DNA of 64,000 nucleotides from JAKAWQ01 sp963745975 (GCA_963745975.1 CAVUZJ010000005.1:434001-498000), one strand, 5' to 3'. Counted from the first letter of the stretch, positions 8,723 to 17,661 are shown. Made by a program: numbers and translations. Notes: generated by a model from the sequence alone, not told the origin.

Positions 8723-9850
8723 ATGAACGAGCGGTCCTGCGAGATCGCAGTGATCGGGGGCGGGCTGGTCGGGATGGCGATCGGCTACGGGCTGGTGCGG
8801 GAGGGGCGGCGGGTCATCGTGCTCGACGAGGGCGATCGCGCCTTCCGCGCCTCGCGCGGCAATTTCGCGCTCGTGTGGGTGCAGGGAAAAGGCGTCGGGA
8901 TGCCGCGCTACGCGGCCTGGACGCGCCATTCCTCCGAGGTCTGGGCCGGCTTCGCGCGCGAGCTCGGAGAAGAGACCGGAATCGACATCGGGCACCGCCG
9001 CCAGGGCGGCTTCGCGCTCGCTCTCTCGGAGGAGGAGCTCGCGCGGCGCGGGGCGCTGATAGAACGGCTGATGAGCCAGCCCGGAATGGAGCTCTATCCA
9101 TGCGAGCTTGTGGGGCGGAACGAGCTTTGCAAGACCCTGCCGGAGATCGGGCCGGATGTGGTGGGTGGCTATTACTGCCCGCTCGATGGCGACGTGAACT
9201 CGCTCCGGCTGCTGCGCGCGCTGCACACGGGCTTCGCGCGGCGCGGCGGGATTTATGCGCCGGGGCGGACGGTCGCGCGGATCGCGCCGCAACCGGGCGG
9301 CGGGTTCCGGATCGAGACCGAAGGCGGCGCCGTCGCGGCGGAGCGGATCGTGCTGGCGGCGGGGATCGGCAATGCGCGGCTCGCGCCGATGGTCGGGCTC
9401 CGCGCCGCTGTGCGGCCGCAGCGCGGGCAGGTGATCGTGACCGAGAAGGTGGCGCCCTTCCTCCCCTATCCGATGCACACGCTCCGCCAGACCGACGAAG
9501 GCGGCGTGATGATCGGCGACAGCGCGGAGGAAGCGGGGGCCGACGATGCGCACGTGCGGCTCGGGATCCTCGGCCTCGAAGCGGAACGGGCGGCGCGGAT
9601 GTTCCCGCATATCGGCCGGCTCAATGTCGTCAGGACCTGGTCGGCGCTTCGCGTCATGACCGAGGACGGGTTTCCGATCTACGACCAAAGCGAAGCCCAT
9701 CCGGGCGCGTTCCTCTGCACCTGCCATAGCGGCGTCACGCTCGCCGCCGCGCATGCGATGACGTTCGCGCCGATGATCGCGGCCGGCACGCTCGATCCTG
9801 GGCTCTCCGATTTCAGCGCACGGAGGTTCGATGTTCCGGAGGCTGCCTGA
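8723..9850 (+). CDS. FAD-dependent oxidoreductase, DAO family (beta-type subunit of a three-subunit amine dehydrogenase)
   Basis: A 375-residue flavoprotein with an N-terminal Rossmann FAD motif (IAVIGGGLVGMAIGYGL, residues about 7-23) and the D-amino-acid/glycine oxidase fold. The end has the F-x-C-T-C-H-S-G-V-T-L-A stretch. The ATG at 8723 places the dinucleotide-binding motif at the N-terminus, as in the family, while the longer frame from 8669 overlaps the GGT gene. The next two genes encode a small [2Fe-2S] protein and a second FAD protein. This trio is the layout of opine/octopine oxidases, D-hydroxyproline dehydrogenase and HCN synthase. The likely reaction is oxidation of a secondary amine or N-substituted amino acid at this subunit; the substrate is not deducible. 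Confidence 0.87.
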   Translation: MNERSCEIAVIGGGLVGMAIGYGLVREGRRVIVLDEGDRAFRASRGNFALVWVQGKGVGMPRYAAWTRHSSEVWAGFARELGEETGIDIGHRRQGGFALALSEEELARRGALIERLMSQPGMELYPCELVGRNELCKTLPEIGPDVVGGYYCPLDGDVNSLRLLRALHTGFARRGGIYAPGRTVARIAPQPGGGFRIETEGGAVAAERIVLAAGIGNARLAPMVGLRAAVRPQRGQVIVTEKVAPFLPYPMHTLRQTDEGGVMIGDSAEEAGADDAHVRLGILGLEAERAARMFPHIGRLNVVRTWSALRVMTEDGFPIYDQSEAHPGAFLCTCHSGVTLAAAHAMTFAPMIAAGTLDPGLSDFSARRFDVPEAA

Positions 9851-10127
9851 TCTCGCCCGGCCGAGCATTTCCTTCCTGCTCGACGGCGAGCGCGCGGAGG
9901 GACGCGAGGGCGAGAGCGTCGCCGCTTCGCTGCTCGCGGCCGGACGGCTCGCCTGCCGCACCACGCCGGTGGGCGGGCTGCCGCGCGGGCCGTTCTGCAT
10001 GATGGGGGCCTGCTTCGATTGCCTGGTGACGATCGACGGCGTGGGGAACCGGCAGGGCTGTCTGGTCGTACTTCGTGAAGGGATGGACGTGCGCACGCAG
10101 GAAGGCAGGCGCGAGATCGGAAGATGA
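9831..10127 (+). CDS. Small [2Fe-2S]-binding subunit (HcnA/SoxA-like)
   Basis: A 98-residue protein with a plant-type ferredoxin-like fold (Fer2_4). It shows E-G-E-S-V-A-A-S-L-L-A-A-G near residues 26-38, then F-C-x-x-G-x-C-F-D-C and a later Q-G-C, four Cys able to bind one [2Fe-2S] cluster. In characterised relatives it bridges electrons between the two flavin subunits. It overlaps the previous gene by 20 bases and the next by 4, so the three are translationally coupled. Confidence 0.88.
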   Translation: MFRRLPDLARPSISFLLDGERAEGREGESVAASLLAAGRLACRTTPVGGLPRGPFCMMGACFDCLVTIDGVGNRQGCLVVLREGMDVRTQEGRREIGR

Positions 10128-11560
10128 GGCAGATCGAGCGGCTCGCGGGGCTCGGCGCCGGCTACGACCTCGTGGTGGTGGGCGCGGGGCCGGCCGGGAT
10201 GGCGGCGGCGGCGACCGCCGCCGCGCACGGGCTCTCGGTGCTCGTCGCCGACGAGGCGGCGGGGCCGGGCGGGCAGGTCTACCGCGCAATCACGACGACG
10301 CCGACGGCACGGCGCGAAGTTCTGGGGCGCGACTACTGGCAGGGCGCGGCTCTCGCCGCCGCCTTCGCCGCAAGCGCCGCCGACTACATCCCCGGATGCG
10401 CCGCCTGGTACCTGGACGAGACGCTGCAGGTCGGGCTCTCCGCGGGCGGGACCAGCCGGACGATCGCGGCGCGGCGGGTGATCCTGGCGACCGGCGCGCT
10501 CGAGCGGCCGTTCCCGATCAAGGGCTGGACCTTGCCCGGCGTAATGATGGCGGGGGCGGCGCAGATCCTGCTCAAAAGCGCGGGGCTCGTCGCGGCCGGA
10601 CGGGTGGTACTGGCGGGCTCCGGGCCGCTGATCTGGCTGCTCGCCGCGCAATACCTGGCGGCGGGGGCGAAGCCGGCGCTGATCCTCGAGACGACGCCAC
10701 GCGGCCGATGGCGCGACGCGGTGCGGCACCTGCCCGGTTTTCTCCTCTCCCCCTATGCGCGGAAGGGCGTCGCCCTGATGGCAGAGGTACGCTGCGCGGT
10801 GAAGGTGATCTCGGGTGTTGCGGAGCTCGCCGTGGAAGGCAAGGCGTCGCTTGAGGTCACGTGGAACCGCACGAACGGGGCGGCGGGGACGGTCACGGCC
10901 GATCACGTGTTGCTACACCAGGGCGTGGTGCCCAACATCAACCTCGCCACCGCGGCCGGTTGCGCGCTCGCATGGAACGAGGCGCAGGCGTGCTGGCAGC
11001 CGGGGACGGACCAGCTCGGGAACACGAGCCTTCCCGGCATCGCGGTTGCGGGCGACGGGGCCGGGATCGGCGGAGCGGAAATCGCCGGGATGCGCGGGCG
11101 GAATGCGGCGCTTGCGGCGGCCGAGGCGCTCGGGCGGATTTCGCACGAGGCGTGCGCGCGGCTGGTTGCGGGGGAGCGGAAGGCGGTGCGCCGTTTCGAG
11201 CGCGGGCGCGCTTTTCTGGACGCGCTCTATCGGCCGGCGCGGACGTTCCGCCTCGGGGCGGCGGAGGCGATGGCCTGCCGCTGCGAGGAGGTGAGCGTTG
11301 GGCGCGTGCGCGAGACCGTGGCGAGCCTCGGCGTTCAGGGCCCGAACCAGTTGAAGGCGTTCCTGCGCTGCGGGATGGGGCCGTGCCAGGGGCGGTTCTG
11401 CGGGCTGACGGTGGGCGAGATCATCGCGGATGTACGCGGGGTATCGCCCGCCGAGGTGGGCTATTACCGGCTCCGTCCGCCGGTGAAGCCGATCACGGTC
11501 GCCGAGCTTGCCGGCATGACGACGACCGAGGCCGACATCCGCGCGGTCGTGCGGAGCTAG
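10124..11560 (+). CDS. FAD/NAD-dependent oxidoreductase with C-terminal BFD-type [2Fe-2S] domain (alpha-type subunit)
   Basis: A 478-residue flavoprotein with an N-terminal FAD motif (LVVVGAGPAGMAAAATAAA, residues about 16-34), an inner nucleotide-binding region (G-R-V-V-L-A-G-S-G-P) and a C-terminal BFD-like [2Fe-2S] domain. That domain has C-R-C-E-E-V near residue 385, then L-R-C-G-M-G-P-C-Q-G-R-F-C-G. This combination marks the HcnB / opine oxidase A / D-hydroxyproline dehydrogenase alpha subunit, which passes electrons to the respiratory chain or NAD. With 8723-9850 and 9831-10127 it completes the three-subunit enzyme. Its TAG stop shares CTAG with the stop of the opposing glycosyltransferase gene. 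Confidence 0.88.
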   Translation: MRQIERLAGLGAGYDLVVVGAGPAGMAAAATAAAHGLSVLVADEAAGPGGQVYRAITTTPTARREVLGRDYWQGAALAAAFAASAADYIPGCAAWYLDETLQVGLSAGGTSRTIAARRVILATGALERPFPIKGWTLPGVMMAGAAQILLKSAGLVAAGRVVLAGSGPLIWLLAAQYLAAGAKPALILETTPRGRWRDAVRHLPGFLLSPYARKGVALMAEVRCAVKVISGVAELAVEGKASLEVTWNRTNGAAGTVTADHVLLHQGVVPNINLATAAGCALAWNEAQACWQPGTDQLGNTSLPGIAVAGDGAGIGGAEIAGMRGRNAALAAAEALGRISHEACARLVAGERKAVRRFERGRAFLDALYRPARTFRLGAAEAMACRCEEVSVGRVRETVASLGVQGPNQLKAFLRCGMGPCQGRFCGLTVGEIIADVRGVSPAEVGYYRLRPPVKPITVAELAGMTTTEADIRAVVRS

Positions 11561-12582
11561 CCTAAGAGGAACCAGAGGCGGAAGAGAAGCGTCTCGAGAG
11601 GCGTCTGGCGGTAGAGGCCGGCGAGGGTGAGCGCCGGAAAGCGCCGCCAGGGCGGGGCCGCGAGGGCCTCCGCGATCGCGGCGACAGCGGCGGCCGCCGC
11701 CGGCGAGAGAAGCTCCGGCGTGGCCGCAAGTGCCGCGACGTGCGCGCGGAACATCCGCATGAAGGGGCGCGGGCCGCGGTACAGCGCGCCGAGGGCGCGC
11801 GGGAGCCAGGCGCCGCGCGCGCCCACCAGGTTGCCCCCGTGCTGGCGGTAGAGCACGGCGGGCTCGGGGTCGGCGAGGATGCGCCCGCCGGCGGCGGCGA
11901 CGACGAGATAGCTCCACCAATCGTGCAGCGCGTCGCAGGGCGGCCGGCTCCGCGCGACCAGGAGCGCAGCGGCACCGTTCATCATCGCCGTGCAGCCGGT
12001 GGCGATGTTCTGCGTGAGCGCGGCCGGGAATCCCGGCGGCCGGCGCACGGGAAAGGAGAGCCCGATGGGTGCCAGCGCCGGATCGACGAGCGTCTGTCGC
12101 GCACAATAGAGCGCCGGCGTGCCGGCGGGCTGGCGGGCGAGCGCGGCAAGCCCGCGGGCGAGCTTCTCCGGCAGCCAGACATCGTCCTGGTCGGCGAAGG
12201 CGGCGGCATCGGGCAGCGGCCCGAGGGCGGAAAGGCCCGCGAGGAGAGTGAGGAAGCTCCGCGTCGCCCCGAGGCGGCGGGAGGGTCCGTGGAGTTCGAC
12301 CGCCCGGCCGGCAGCGGGGCCGGTGGCGAAGGCGTGAAGCAGCGCCCGCGTGTCGTCCTCGGAGCCGTCGTCGCGCCAGTAGAGGCACCAGGAGCCATGC
12401 GTCTGGGACAGGAGGCTCGCGAGCTGGGCCGGGAGGAAGCGCGCGCCGTTGTACGTGGAGAGCAGGATCGCCACGCGCCCCTGCCCGGCCACGACGAGAG
12501 GGTCGGGGGCGCTTCCTTCCGTGCTCCGCTCGGATACGATCGGCTCTGGCGTTGCGGCGCTCGGTTCAGCCGGGGGGGGCAT
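11557..12582 (-). CDS. Glycosyltransferase family 2, rhamnosyltransferase-like
   Basis: A 341-residue GT-A fold enzyme. The N-terminal VAILLSTYNGARFL motif, then W-R-D-D-G-S-E-D-D-T and the AFADQDDVWLPEKL stretch with the metal-binding D-x-D, match rhamnosyltransferases that act on lipopolysaccharide or exopolysaccharide. The late R-Q-H-G-G-N-L-V-G motif (R-x-H-x-x-N) is also typical. The ATG at 12582 lies inside the end of rfbD (17-base overlap) and starts a short Pro-rich leader; a later start near the catalytic motif is possible. With rfbC and rfbD upstream it probably transfers dTDP-L-rhamnose to a surface glycan. Confidence 0.82.
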   Translation of the reverse strand: MPPPAEPSAATPEPIVSERSTEGSAPDPLVVAGQGRVAILLSTYNGARFLPAQLASLLSQTHGSWCLYWRDDGSEDDTRALLHAFATGPAAGRAVELHGPSRRLGATRSFLTLLAGLSALGPLPDAAAFADQDDVWLPEKLARGLAALARQPAGTPALYCARQTLVDPALAPIGLSFPVRRPPGFPAALTQNIATGCTAMMNGAAALLVARSRPPCDALHDWWSYLVVAAAGGRILADPEPAVLYRQHGGNLVGARGAWLPRALGALYRGPRPFMRMFRAHVAALAATPELLSPAAAAAVAAIAEALAAPPWRRFPALTLAGLYRQTPLETLLFRLWFLLG

Positions 12583-13459
12583 CCAGGAGCTCGTCGATGA
12601 GCGGCCGGAGGCTTTCGCGCCAAGGCGGAAGGCGGATGCCGAACACCTCGGCGAGGTGCGTGCAGTCGAGCCGGGAATCGGCGGGCCGGCGCGCCCGCGT
12701 CGGCCAGTCCGCGGTCCGGATCGGGGCGATCTCGGGAGGCGCAATCGAGTGGCGGGCCGCTTCCTCGAACACAGCCGTCGCGAGCCCGTGCCAGGTGGTC
12801 TCGCCGGTTCCCGCGGCGTGAAAGAGGCCGCCGAACCTCGCCTGCCAGCCTTCGCTCTCGATCCGGCCGAGGATGGCGAGGATGGAAGCGGCGAGTTCGG
12901 CGGCCGAGGTCGGCTGGCCGTGCTGGTCGGCCACCACGCGGAGATGCTTGGTCTTGCGGCTTGCGCCGATCATCGTGCGCACGAAGTTCCGCCCCGTGGG
13001 CGAGATGACCCAGGCGGTGCGCAGCACGATGGCGTGGCCGCCGACGGCCAACACCGCCTCCTCGCCGGCAAGCTTCGAGGCGCCATAAACGCCGAGCGGT
13101 GCCGGCGGGTCGGATTCGACGTAGGGCGCGCCCTTGATGCCGTCGAAGACGTAATCGGTGGAGATATGGATGAGCGGGATCCCCGCCTCGGCAGCCAGCA
13201 CGGCGAGCCGGGCGGGGCCGTCCCGGTTGGCGCGGAAGGCCGCCGCCGGGTCATCCTCGGCGGCATCGACGGAAGTGTAGGCGGCGGCGTTGATCACCGC
13301 GGCGAAGCGGTGCGCCGCGAAGGCCGCCGCGATCGTCTCCGGCCGGTCGAAGTCGAACGCGGGACGGCCGATGTGAAGCATCGGCAGGGCCCGCCCTGCC
13401 CTCGCCAACGAGGTGGCGAGCTGCCCACTGCCTCCGGTGACGAGGATCGCCCCCGCCAT
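12566..13459 (-). CDS. rfbD: dTDP-4-dehydrorhamnose reductase
   Basis: A 297-residue extended short-chain dehydrogenase that reduces dTDP-4-dehydro-L-rhamnose to dTDP-L-rhamnose with NAD(P)H. Seen: N-terminal VTGGSGQLATSL, the NAAAYTSVDAAE segment, STDYVFDG, and the catalytic YGASKLAGE (Y-x-x-x-K). The start at 13459 shares one base with the rfbC stop (TGATG). It is followed by the overlapping glycosyltransferase. rfbA and rfbB, needed to make the precursor, are not in the window. Confidence 0.95.
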   Translation of the reverse strand: MAGAILVTGGSGQLATSLARAGRALPMLHIGRPAFDFDRPETIAAAFAAHRFAAVINAAAYTSVDAAEDDPAAAFRANRDGPARLAVLAAEAGIPLIHISTDYVFDGIKGAPYVESDPPAPLGVYGASKLAGEEAVLAVGGHAIVLRTAWVISPTGRNFVRTMIGASRKTKHLRVVADQHGQPTSAAELAASILAILGRIESEGWQARFGGLFHAAGTGETTWHGLATAVFEEAARHSIAPPEIAPIRTADWPTRARRPADSRLDCTHLAEVFGIRLPPWRESLRPLIDELLDAPPG

Positions 13460-14025
13460 CAGGCAAGGGCATGGCTGAACCAGGCGGGGCAGTCGACGAG
13501 GCGCGGCCGCACCCGGTCCTTCTCCGACAGCACGGCACGTTCGGGCCCGATCGGCCAGGGAATGCCGAGATCCGGGTCGCTCCAGAGCACGCCGCACTCG
13601 GTGGAAGGATCGTACTCCCCGGTCATCTTGTAGATGATCTCGGTATCCTCGACGAGCGTGCAGAGGCCGTGGAGGAACCCGGGCGGGATCCAGAGCTGGC
13701 GCCAATTCTCCGCGCTGAGCTCGGCATAGACGCAGCGGGCGAAGGTTGGCGAGCCGTGCCTCACGTCGACCGCAACGTCCCAGATGGCGCCCCGGACGAC
13801 GCGGATGAGCTTGCCCTGCGCGGCGGGGGGGGCTTGCGCGTGCAAGCCGCGCACCGTGCCCGCGGCGCGGGAGAAAGTGTGATTGTCCTGCACGAAGGGG
13901 TAGGCGATCCCGGCGGCGGCAAGCCGGCTTTGGCGGAAGGTTTCGGAGACGAAGCCGCGGGAATCGGAGAAGCGGCGCGGAGTAATGAGAAGCACTTCGG
14001 GAATGGCTTGCGGTTCGATCTGCAT
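13459..14025 (-). CDS. rfbC: dTDP-4-dehydrorhamnose 3,5-epimerase
   Basis: A 188-residue cupin-fold epimerase that converts dTDP-4-dehydro-6-deoxyglucose to dTDP-4-dehydrorhamnose. The family hallmarks are an R-F-S-D-x-R-G-x-x-x-E-T-F start, Q-D-N-H-x-x-S, the catalytic His in V-R-G-L-H, WIPPGFLHGL, and Y-D-P-S-T-E-C-G-V-L-W-S-D-P-D. The usual R-G-L-H-Y-Q is R-G-L-H-A-Q here. GGAG precedes the ATG at 14025 at good spacing; the longer frame adds an Arg-rich leader unlike the family. It is first in the minus-strand operon rfbC-rfbD-glycosyltransferase. Confidence 0.95.
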   Translation of the reverse strand: MQIEPQAIPEVLLITPRRFSDSRGFVSETFRQSRLAAAGIAYPFVQDNHTFSRAAGTVRGLHAQAPPAAQGKLIRVVRGAIWDVAVDVRHGSPTFARCVYAELSAENWRQLWIPPGFLHGLCTLVEDTEIIYKMTGEYDPSTECGVLWSDPDLGIPWPIGPERAVLSEKDRVRPRLVDCPAWFSHALA

Positions 14026-14164
14026 GTCGCTCCGGTCTCTGCGGCGGCGGCGCACGCGAAGCCGGGCGTGCGCGCGATCCATCGCAGGCTAGCATACCAG
14101 AGGCCGGGGGCGGCTATCCCCTTGGCCTTCCCTGAGAGCCGGAACGGGCCGCGCGACCTATCGA

Positions 14165-16969
14165 TCAGGGGCGAAGGAACGCCCCGGCGAGGCGGGAGAA
14201 GATTCCGGGGCGGCGTGTGGCGGTGGCGCGGGCGGCAGCGCGCGGCCCGGGCGAGGCGGGTGCGCGGGTGCCGACGAGGCCCGCCATGCCGAGGATCTCC
14301 CGCGCCCGCTTGGCATTGCCGGGATCGTTGGCGATCCCGCGCTCCGCGGCGAGCTTCGCCTGCGGCCAGTCGCGAAGATCGAGCAGGAGCTCGCCGACAG
14401 ATGCCCAGAAGGCGGCATCGCCGGCACGCCGCTCCATCAGCTCCGCAAGGCGGGCGCGACCAGCGGCGATGTCTCCGCCCCGGATCAGCGAACGGGCGAG
14501 TGCGAGCTTTGCCCACGCATCGCCGGGCGCGGCCGCGAGCCAGCGTTCGACGGCGGCGCGCGTCATTTGCTCGTCCCCGGCCTGTTCCAGGAGGGCCACG
14601 GCGCGGGCGAAGATGGCGCGCGAGGGGCTTTTCTCGAGCAGTGCGGCGAGCCGGGTCTTCGCCTCGGAGCGCTTGCCCGCGGCCAAGAGAAGCTCCGCCG
14701 CGCGGAGCTTGTAGGCCGGCTCGTCCGGCTCGAGCGCGATCGCCCGGCCGATCGCGGAGAGCGCGCCGGGCCGGCGATCGAGCGCGGCAAAAAGCTCGGC
14801 AAGCCCGGCCCAGAACGCCGGGTCCTGAGCGGCGCTCGCGGCGAGGCGGGAAGCGATGCGGCGGGCCGCACGCCGGCCGCGCCAACCGCCATGCTTCGAG
14901 CGGAGCGCGATCAGCTCCATCCATGCGACGGCCGGCTCGGTGCGCTCGCCGAGCGCGCGGGCGAGCAGATCCTCGGCGCGCAGCTCCTCTCCCGCGCGGC
15001 GATAAAGCCTCGCGATGGCGATCAGGCGTGCCGGGTCATCGCCCACGCTCCGGCGGACGCGAGCGAGTTGCATGCGCGCTTCCTGGGGCACGCCGGCTCG
15101 GATGAGCCGCTCGGCCAGGAGAAGCTGGGGGGCGAGCTGATCGATCTGCGCCGCCGCATTTCGGGCGGCCGCCTTGGCGGCATCGGCGTGCAGCCCGACT
15201 GCGCCGAGCGCGGCCACGGCCTCTTCCATGAGGTCGAGCCGGGCGGGAGGATTGGCGCGCACGCGCACAAGTTGCTCGAACGCTTCGGCCTCTTCCTCAC
15301 GCGCGAGAAGCAATAGCGCGAGCTGCAAGCGCGAGGCCGAATCCGCGGGCCGTTCGTGCGCCGCCGTGCGGGCAAGCGCGAGCGCCTCGTCTTGCATGCC
15401 GCCCTGGCGCAGCATCAGGATCAGCCAGTCGAGGCGCCGGATCCGGGCCTGCTCGGGAACGAGCCGGGCGGCAATCGCCAGCGCTTCCGCCTTGTCGCCG
15501 CCGCGCTCGAGCGCGATCGCGAGCTCCATGCGGAGATCGGGATAGCCGGGAAGTACGGCGACCGCTTCACGGGCGGCGGCGATCTGCTCCGCCGGCGTGT
15601 CGAGCCGGTCGTAGAGGAGCAGCACGCGCCGCCAGAGGGCCGGGTCCGGGTCGATGATCGCCCGGGCCTCGGTGAGGCGGGCCAGGGCCTCGGCCCGCGA
15701 CGCCTGGTTGGCGCGATCCTCGGTGAGGACTGCGGCAAGCTGGACGAGGTTCTCCGCGCTCGGCGCCTCCTCGGCCATTGCGCGGAAGACGGCGAGCGCC
15801 TTCTCCTTCGCGCCGACCGCGGCGAGCATCAGGCCGAGCTTGACGCGTCGGGTGATCTCCTTCTCGGCCGGCCAAATCAGCTCGAGGATCGCCGCAGCAC
15901 TTCCCTTGTCCCCCATGTCGAAGCGGATGACGGCGTCCTCGAAGCGGAACGCGGTGTGCTCCTGCACCTCGGCGGAGGTGCGGCCCATCATCTCGATCGT
16001 TGCCTGGTCGCCGTGAATGCGGCGATGGCAGTCGATATAGCGGACCCACAGCCCGACCGGGGACCGCCCGTCGAGATGCACCCTGGCGAGCTCTTCTTCC
16101 GCTTCGGAGCGCTCGTCGCAGTTGAGGAGTGCCACCACGCGCGCGAGCCGCCAGATGGCCGCATCGGGCGCAAGGCTCAGGGTCGTATCCACCGCATGCA
16201 GGATTTGCCGCGTCGCCGCCGGGCGCCTGGCGGCGAGGATGGTCGAGCGGCTTTCCCAATAGACGAGCGTGCTGCGGCGGGTACGGCGGATCATGGCGCG
16301 CAGGTCGGCCGCCTTGCCCGGCGCGGGACCGACGAGGCGGAGGAGAAAAGGGTGCGCAATATGGCCCTCCCCCAGCGCGCGGATGCAGGCGTGACCGCAG
16401 CAGGGCAGCGCGAACCGCTCGACCGGACCGAGGGCCGCGATCCGGTCCGCGTTCTTGCGGTCCACCGTCCAGAACTTGTCGTAGAGAACGTAGTTCTCGG
16501 GCGCGACATCCTCGCCGCGAATCCGCATCCCGGCGTGCCGTGCAGGGTCGTAGAAGCGCACGAACCTGGTATCGAAGCGGGCGACGTCGGCGGGATCGAT
16601 CGAGACCTGCGCGCCGAAGGCGACCGCCGCGTCGACGCCGAGCAGCGCGGCATATTTGAGCGCCGCATAGCCGCCCATGCTCACCCCGTAAGAGACGAGA
16701 CGCTCGCCGGGCGCGCGGGCGAACGCGCCCTTGATTGCCTCCAGCGCCGCGCGCATCTCCGCTTCGGGGAACCAGTCCTGCTTCGTCGAGACGAAACCGA
16801 TCGCTCCCAGTTCGTGCTTGTCGAAGAAGCTGTCGCCCCAGAAGCGGTTCGGCGGCTCGCGATAGAGGAGATGATTGAAGCTGATGAAGCGAACCGGCGA
16901 GCGCCACTTGTTGGCGACGACGCGGAGGGTTTCGCCCTGGTAGAGGACCTCGGTCTGGGGCGCGCTCAT
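14165..16969 (-). CDS. Large protein with N-terminal alpha/beta-hydrolase-like domain and long TPR superhelix
   Basis: A 934-residue protein that I do not recognise as a named gene. Residues about 1-215 look like a serine hydrolase: a nucleophile elbow G-V-S-M-G-G-Y near residue 95 and a possible catalytic His in C-C-G-H-A-C near 200. The rest, roughly 225-905, is almost all helical A/L/E/R-rich repeats in the TPR style, such as repeated W-x-R-L-A-x-x-x and x-A-x-x-x-x-A-L-A-x-x-P segments. No signal peptide or membrane helix is seen. It lies upstream of rfbC in the same direction with a 139-base gap, so a role in polysaccharide modification or secretion is possible but unproven. Confidence 0.8.
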   Translation of the reverse strand: MSAPQTEVLYQGETLRVVANKWRSPVRFISFNHLLYREPPNRFWGDSFFDKHELGAIGFVSTKQDWFPEAEMRAALEAIKGAFARAPGERLVSYGVSMGGYAALKYAALLGVDAAVAFGAQVSIDPADVARFDTRFVRFYDPARHAGMRIRGEDVAPENYVLYDKFWTVDRKNADRIAALGPVERFALPCCGHACIRALGEGHIAHPFLLRLVGPAPGKAADLRAMIRRTRRSTLVYWESRSTILAARRPAATRQILHAVDTTLSLAPDAAIWRLARVVALLNCDERSEAEEELARVHLDGRSPVGLWVRYIDCHRRIHGDQATIEMMGRTSAEVQEHTAFRFEDAVIRFDMGDKGSAAAILELIWPAEKEITRRVKLGLMLAAVGAKEKALAVFRAMAEEAPSAENLVQLAAVLTEDRANQASRAEALARLTEARAIIDPDPALWRRVLLLYDRLDTPAEQIAAAREAVAVLPGYPDLRMELAIALERGGDKAEALAIAARLVPEQARIRRLDWLILMLRQGGMQDEALALARTAAHERPADSASRLQLALLLLAREEEAEAFEQLVRVRANPPARLDLMEEAVAALGAVGLHADAAKAAARNAAAQIDQLAPQLLLAERLIRAGVPQEARMQLARVRRSVGDDPARLIAIARLYRRAGEELRAEDLLARALGERTEPAVAWMELIALRSKHGGWRGRRAARRIASRLAASAAQDPAFWAGLAELFAALDRRPGALSAIGRAIALEPDEPAYKLRAAELLLAAGKRSEAKTRLAALLEKSPSRAIFARAVALLEQAGDEQMTRAAVERWLAAAPGDAWAKLALARSLIRGGDIAAGRARLAELMERRAGDAAFWASVGELLLDLRDWPQAKLAAERGIANDPGNAKRAREILGMAGLVGTRAPASPGPRAAARATATRRPGIFSRLAGAFLRP

Positions 16970-17010
16970 GAGGAACCCACGCCGGTATCGGTCTTACGCG
17001 GCGGGGGCGG

Positions 17011-17661
17011 TCAGGAGGATTTCGGCAGGGCGGCGGCGACCGCCTCGGCGACCGAGGCCGCCCCTTCTTCCGCGAGGCCCGCCACAACGCCGAGGCGATC
17101 CGCCATGGGGCGGTTCTGGCTCATCTTCCACTTCCCTTCGAGCCGGGCGATCTCGAGGCGGAAGCCGACAATGCCCTTGAGCTGGGAGGCGATGAAGCCG
17201 GCCGGCGCGTCCGTCACCGCCCAGGGGGCGGGGCGCGCGGCTTCGTGGGCGACCGTGAGACGGCTCACCAACGCATGGAGCTCGCGCGGATCGTCGAAGA
17301 AGGTAAGCCGACCGTACGCGTGCACGGCGACATAGTTCCAGGTCGGAACAACCTTTCCGGTCTCCCGCTTGGTCGCGTAGAGGGAGGGGCTCACGTAGGC
17401 GTCCGGGCCGGGGAAGATTGCGAGCGCCTGGACATCGGCCGCACTCGCCCGCCATTGCGGGTTGGCCCGCGCGACATGGCCGACGAGGACGCCGTGCTCG
17501 CCGGCGATATCGGGGCCTTCCGGCTCGTCGAGCAGCATCGGCACGTGGCTGGCGATGAGGCCCTCGGGACCGAAGCTCACCAGGACCGCCAGCCCGGTCG
17601 CGCGGACTGCCGCGCGCAGGATTTCGGGCCGATCCTCCCGGAAGGCTGGGGGAACGTACAT
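17011..17661 (-). CDS. FMN-binding negative transcriptional regulator, PaiB-like
   Basis: A 216-residue protein of the PaiB/FMN-binding split-barrel family. The opening M-Y-V-P-P-A-F-R-E-D and the middle T-W-N-Y-V-A-V-H-A-Y-G stretch are characteristic, as is the G-F-R-L-E-I-x-x-L-E-G-K-W-K-M-S-Q-N-R end. A GGGAGGAG site sits just before the ATG at 17661; the longer frame to 17748 lacks family sequence. Members are linked to sporulation or protease-gene control in Bacillus, but the biochemical role is poorly defined and the target here is unknown. It is divergent from the kdp operon. Confidence 0.88.
   Translation of the reverse strand: MYVPPAFREDRPEILRAAVRATGLAVLVSFGPEGLIASHVPMLLDEPEGPDIAGEHGVLVGHVARANPQWRASAADVQALAIFPGPDAYVSPSLYATKRETGKVVPTWNYVAVHAYGRLTFFDDPRELHALVSRLTVAHEAARPAPWAVTDAPAGFIASQLKGIVGFRLEIARLEGKWKMSQNRPMADRLGVVAGLAEEGAASVAEAVAAALPKSS

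Noticed and set aside
8561..10906. 781-residue minus-strand frame opposite the oxidoreductase trio
   Set aside because: Composition of a shadow frame, no ribosome site or domain.
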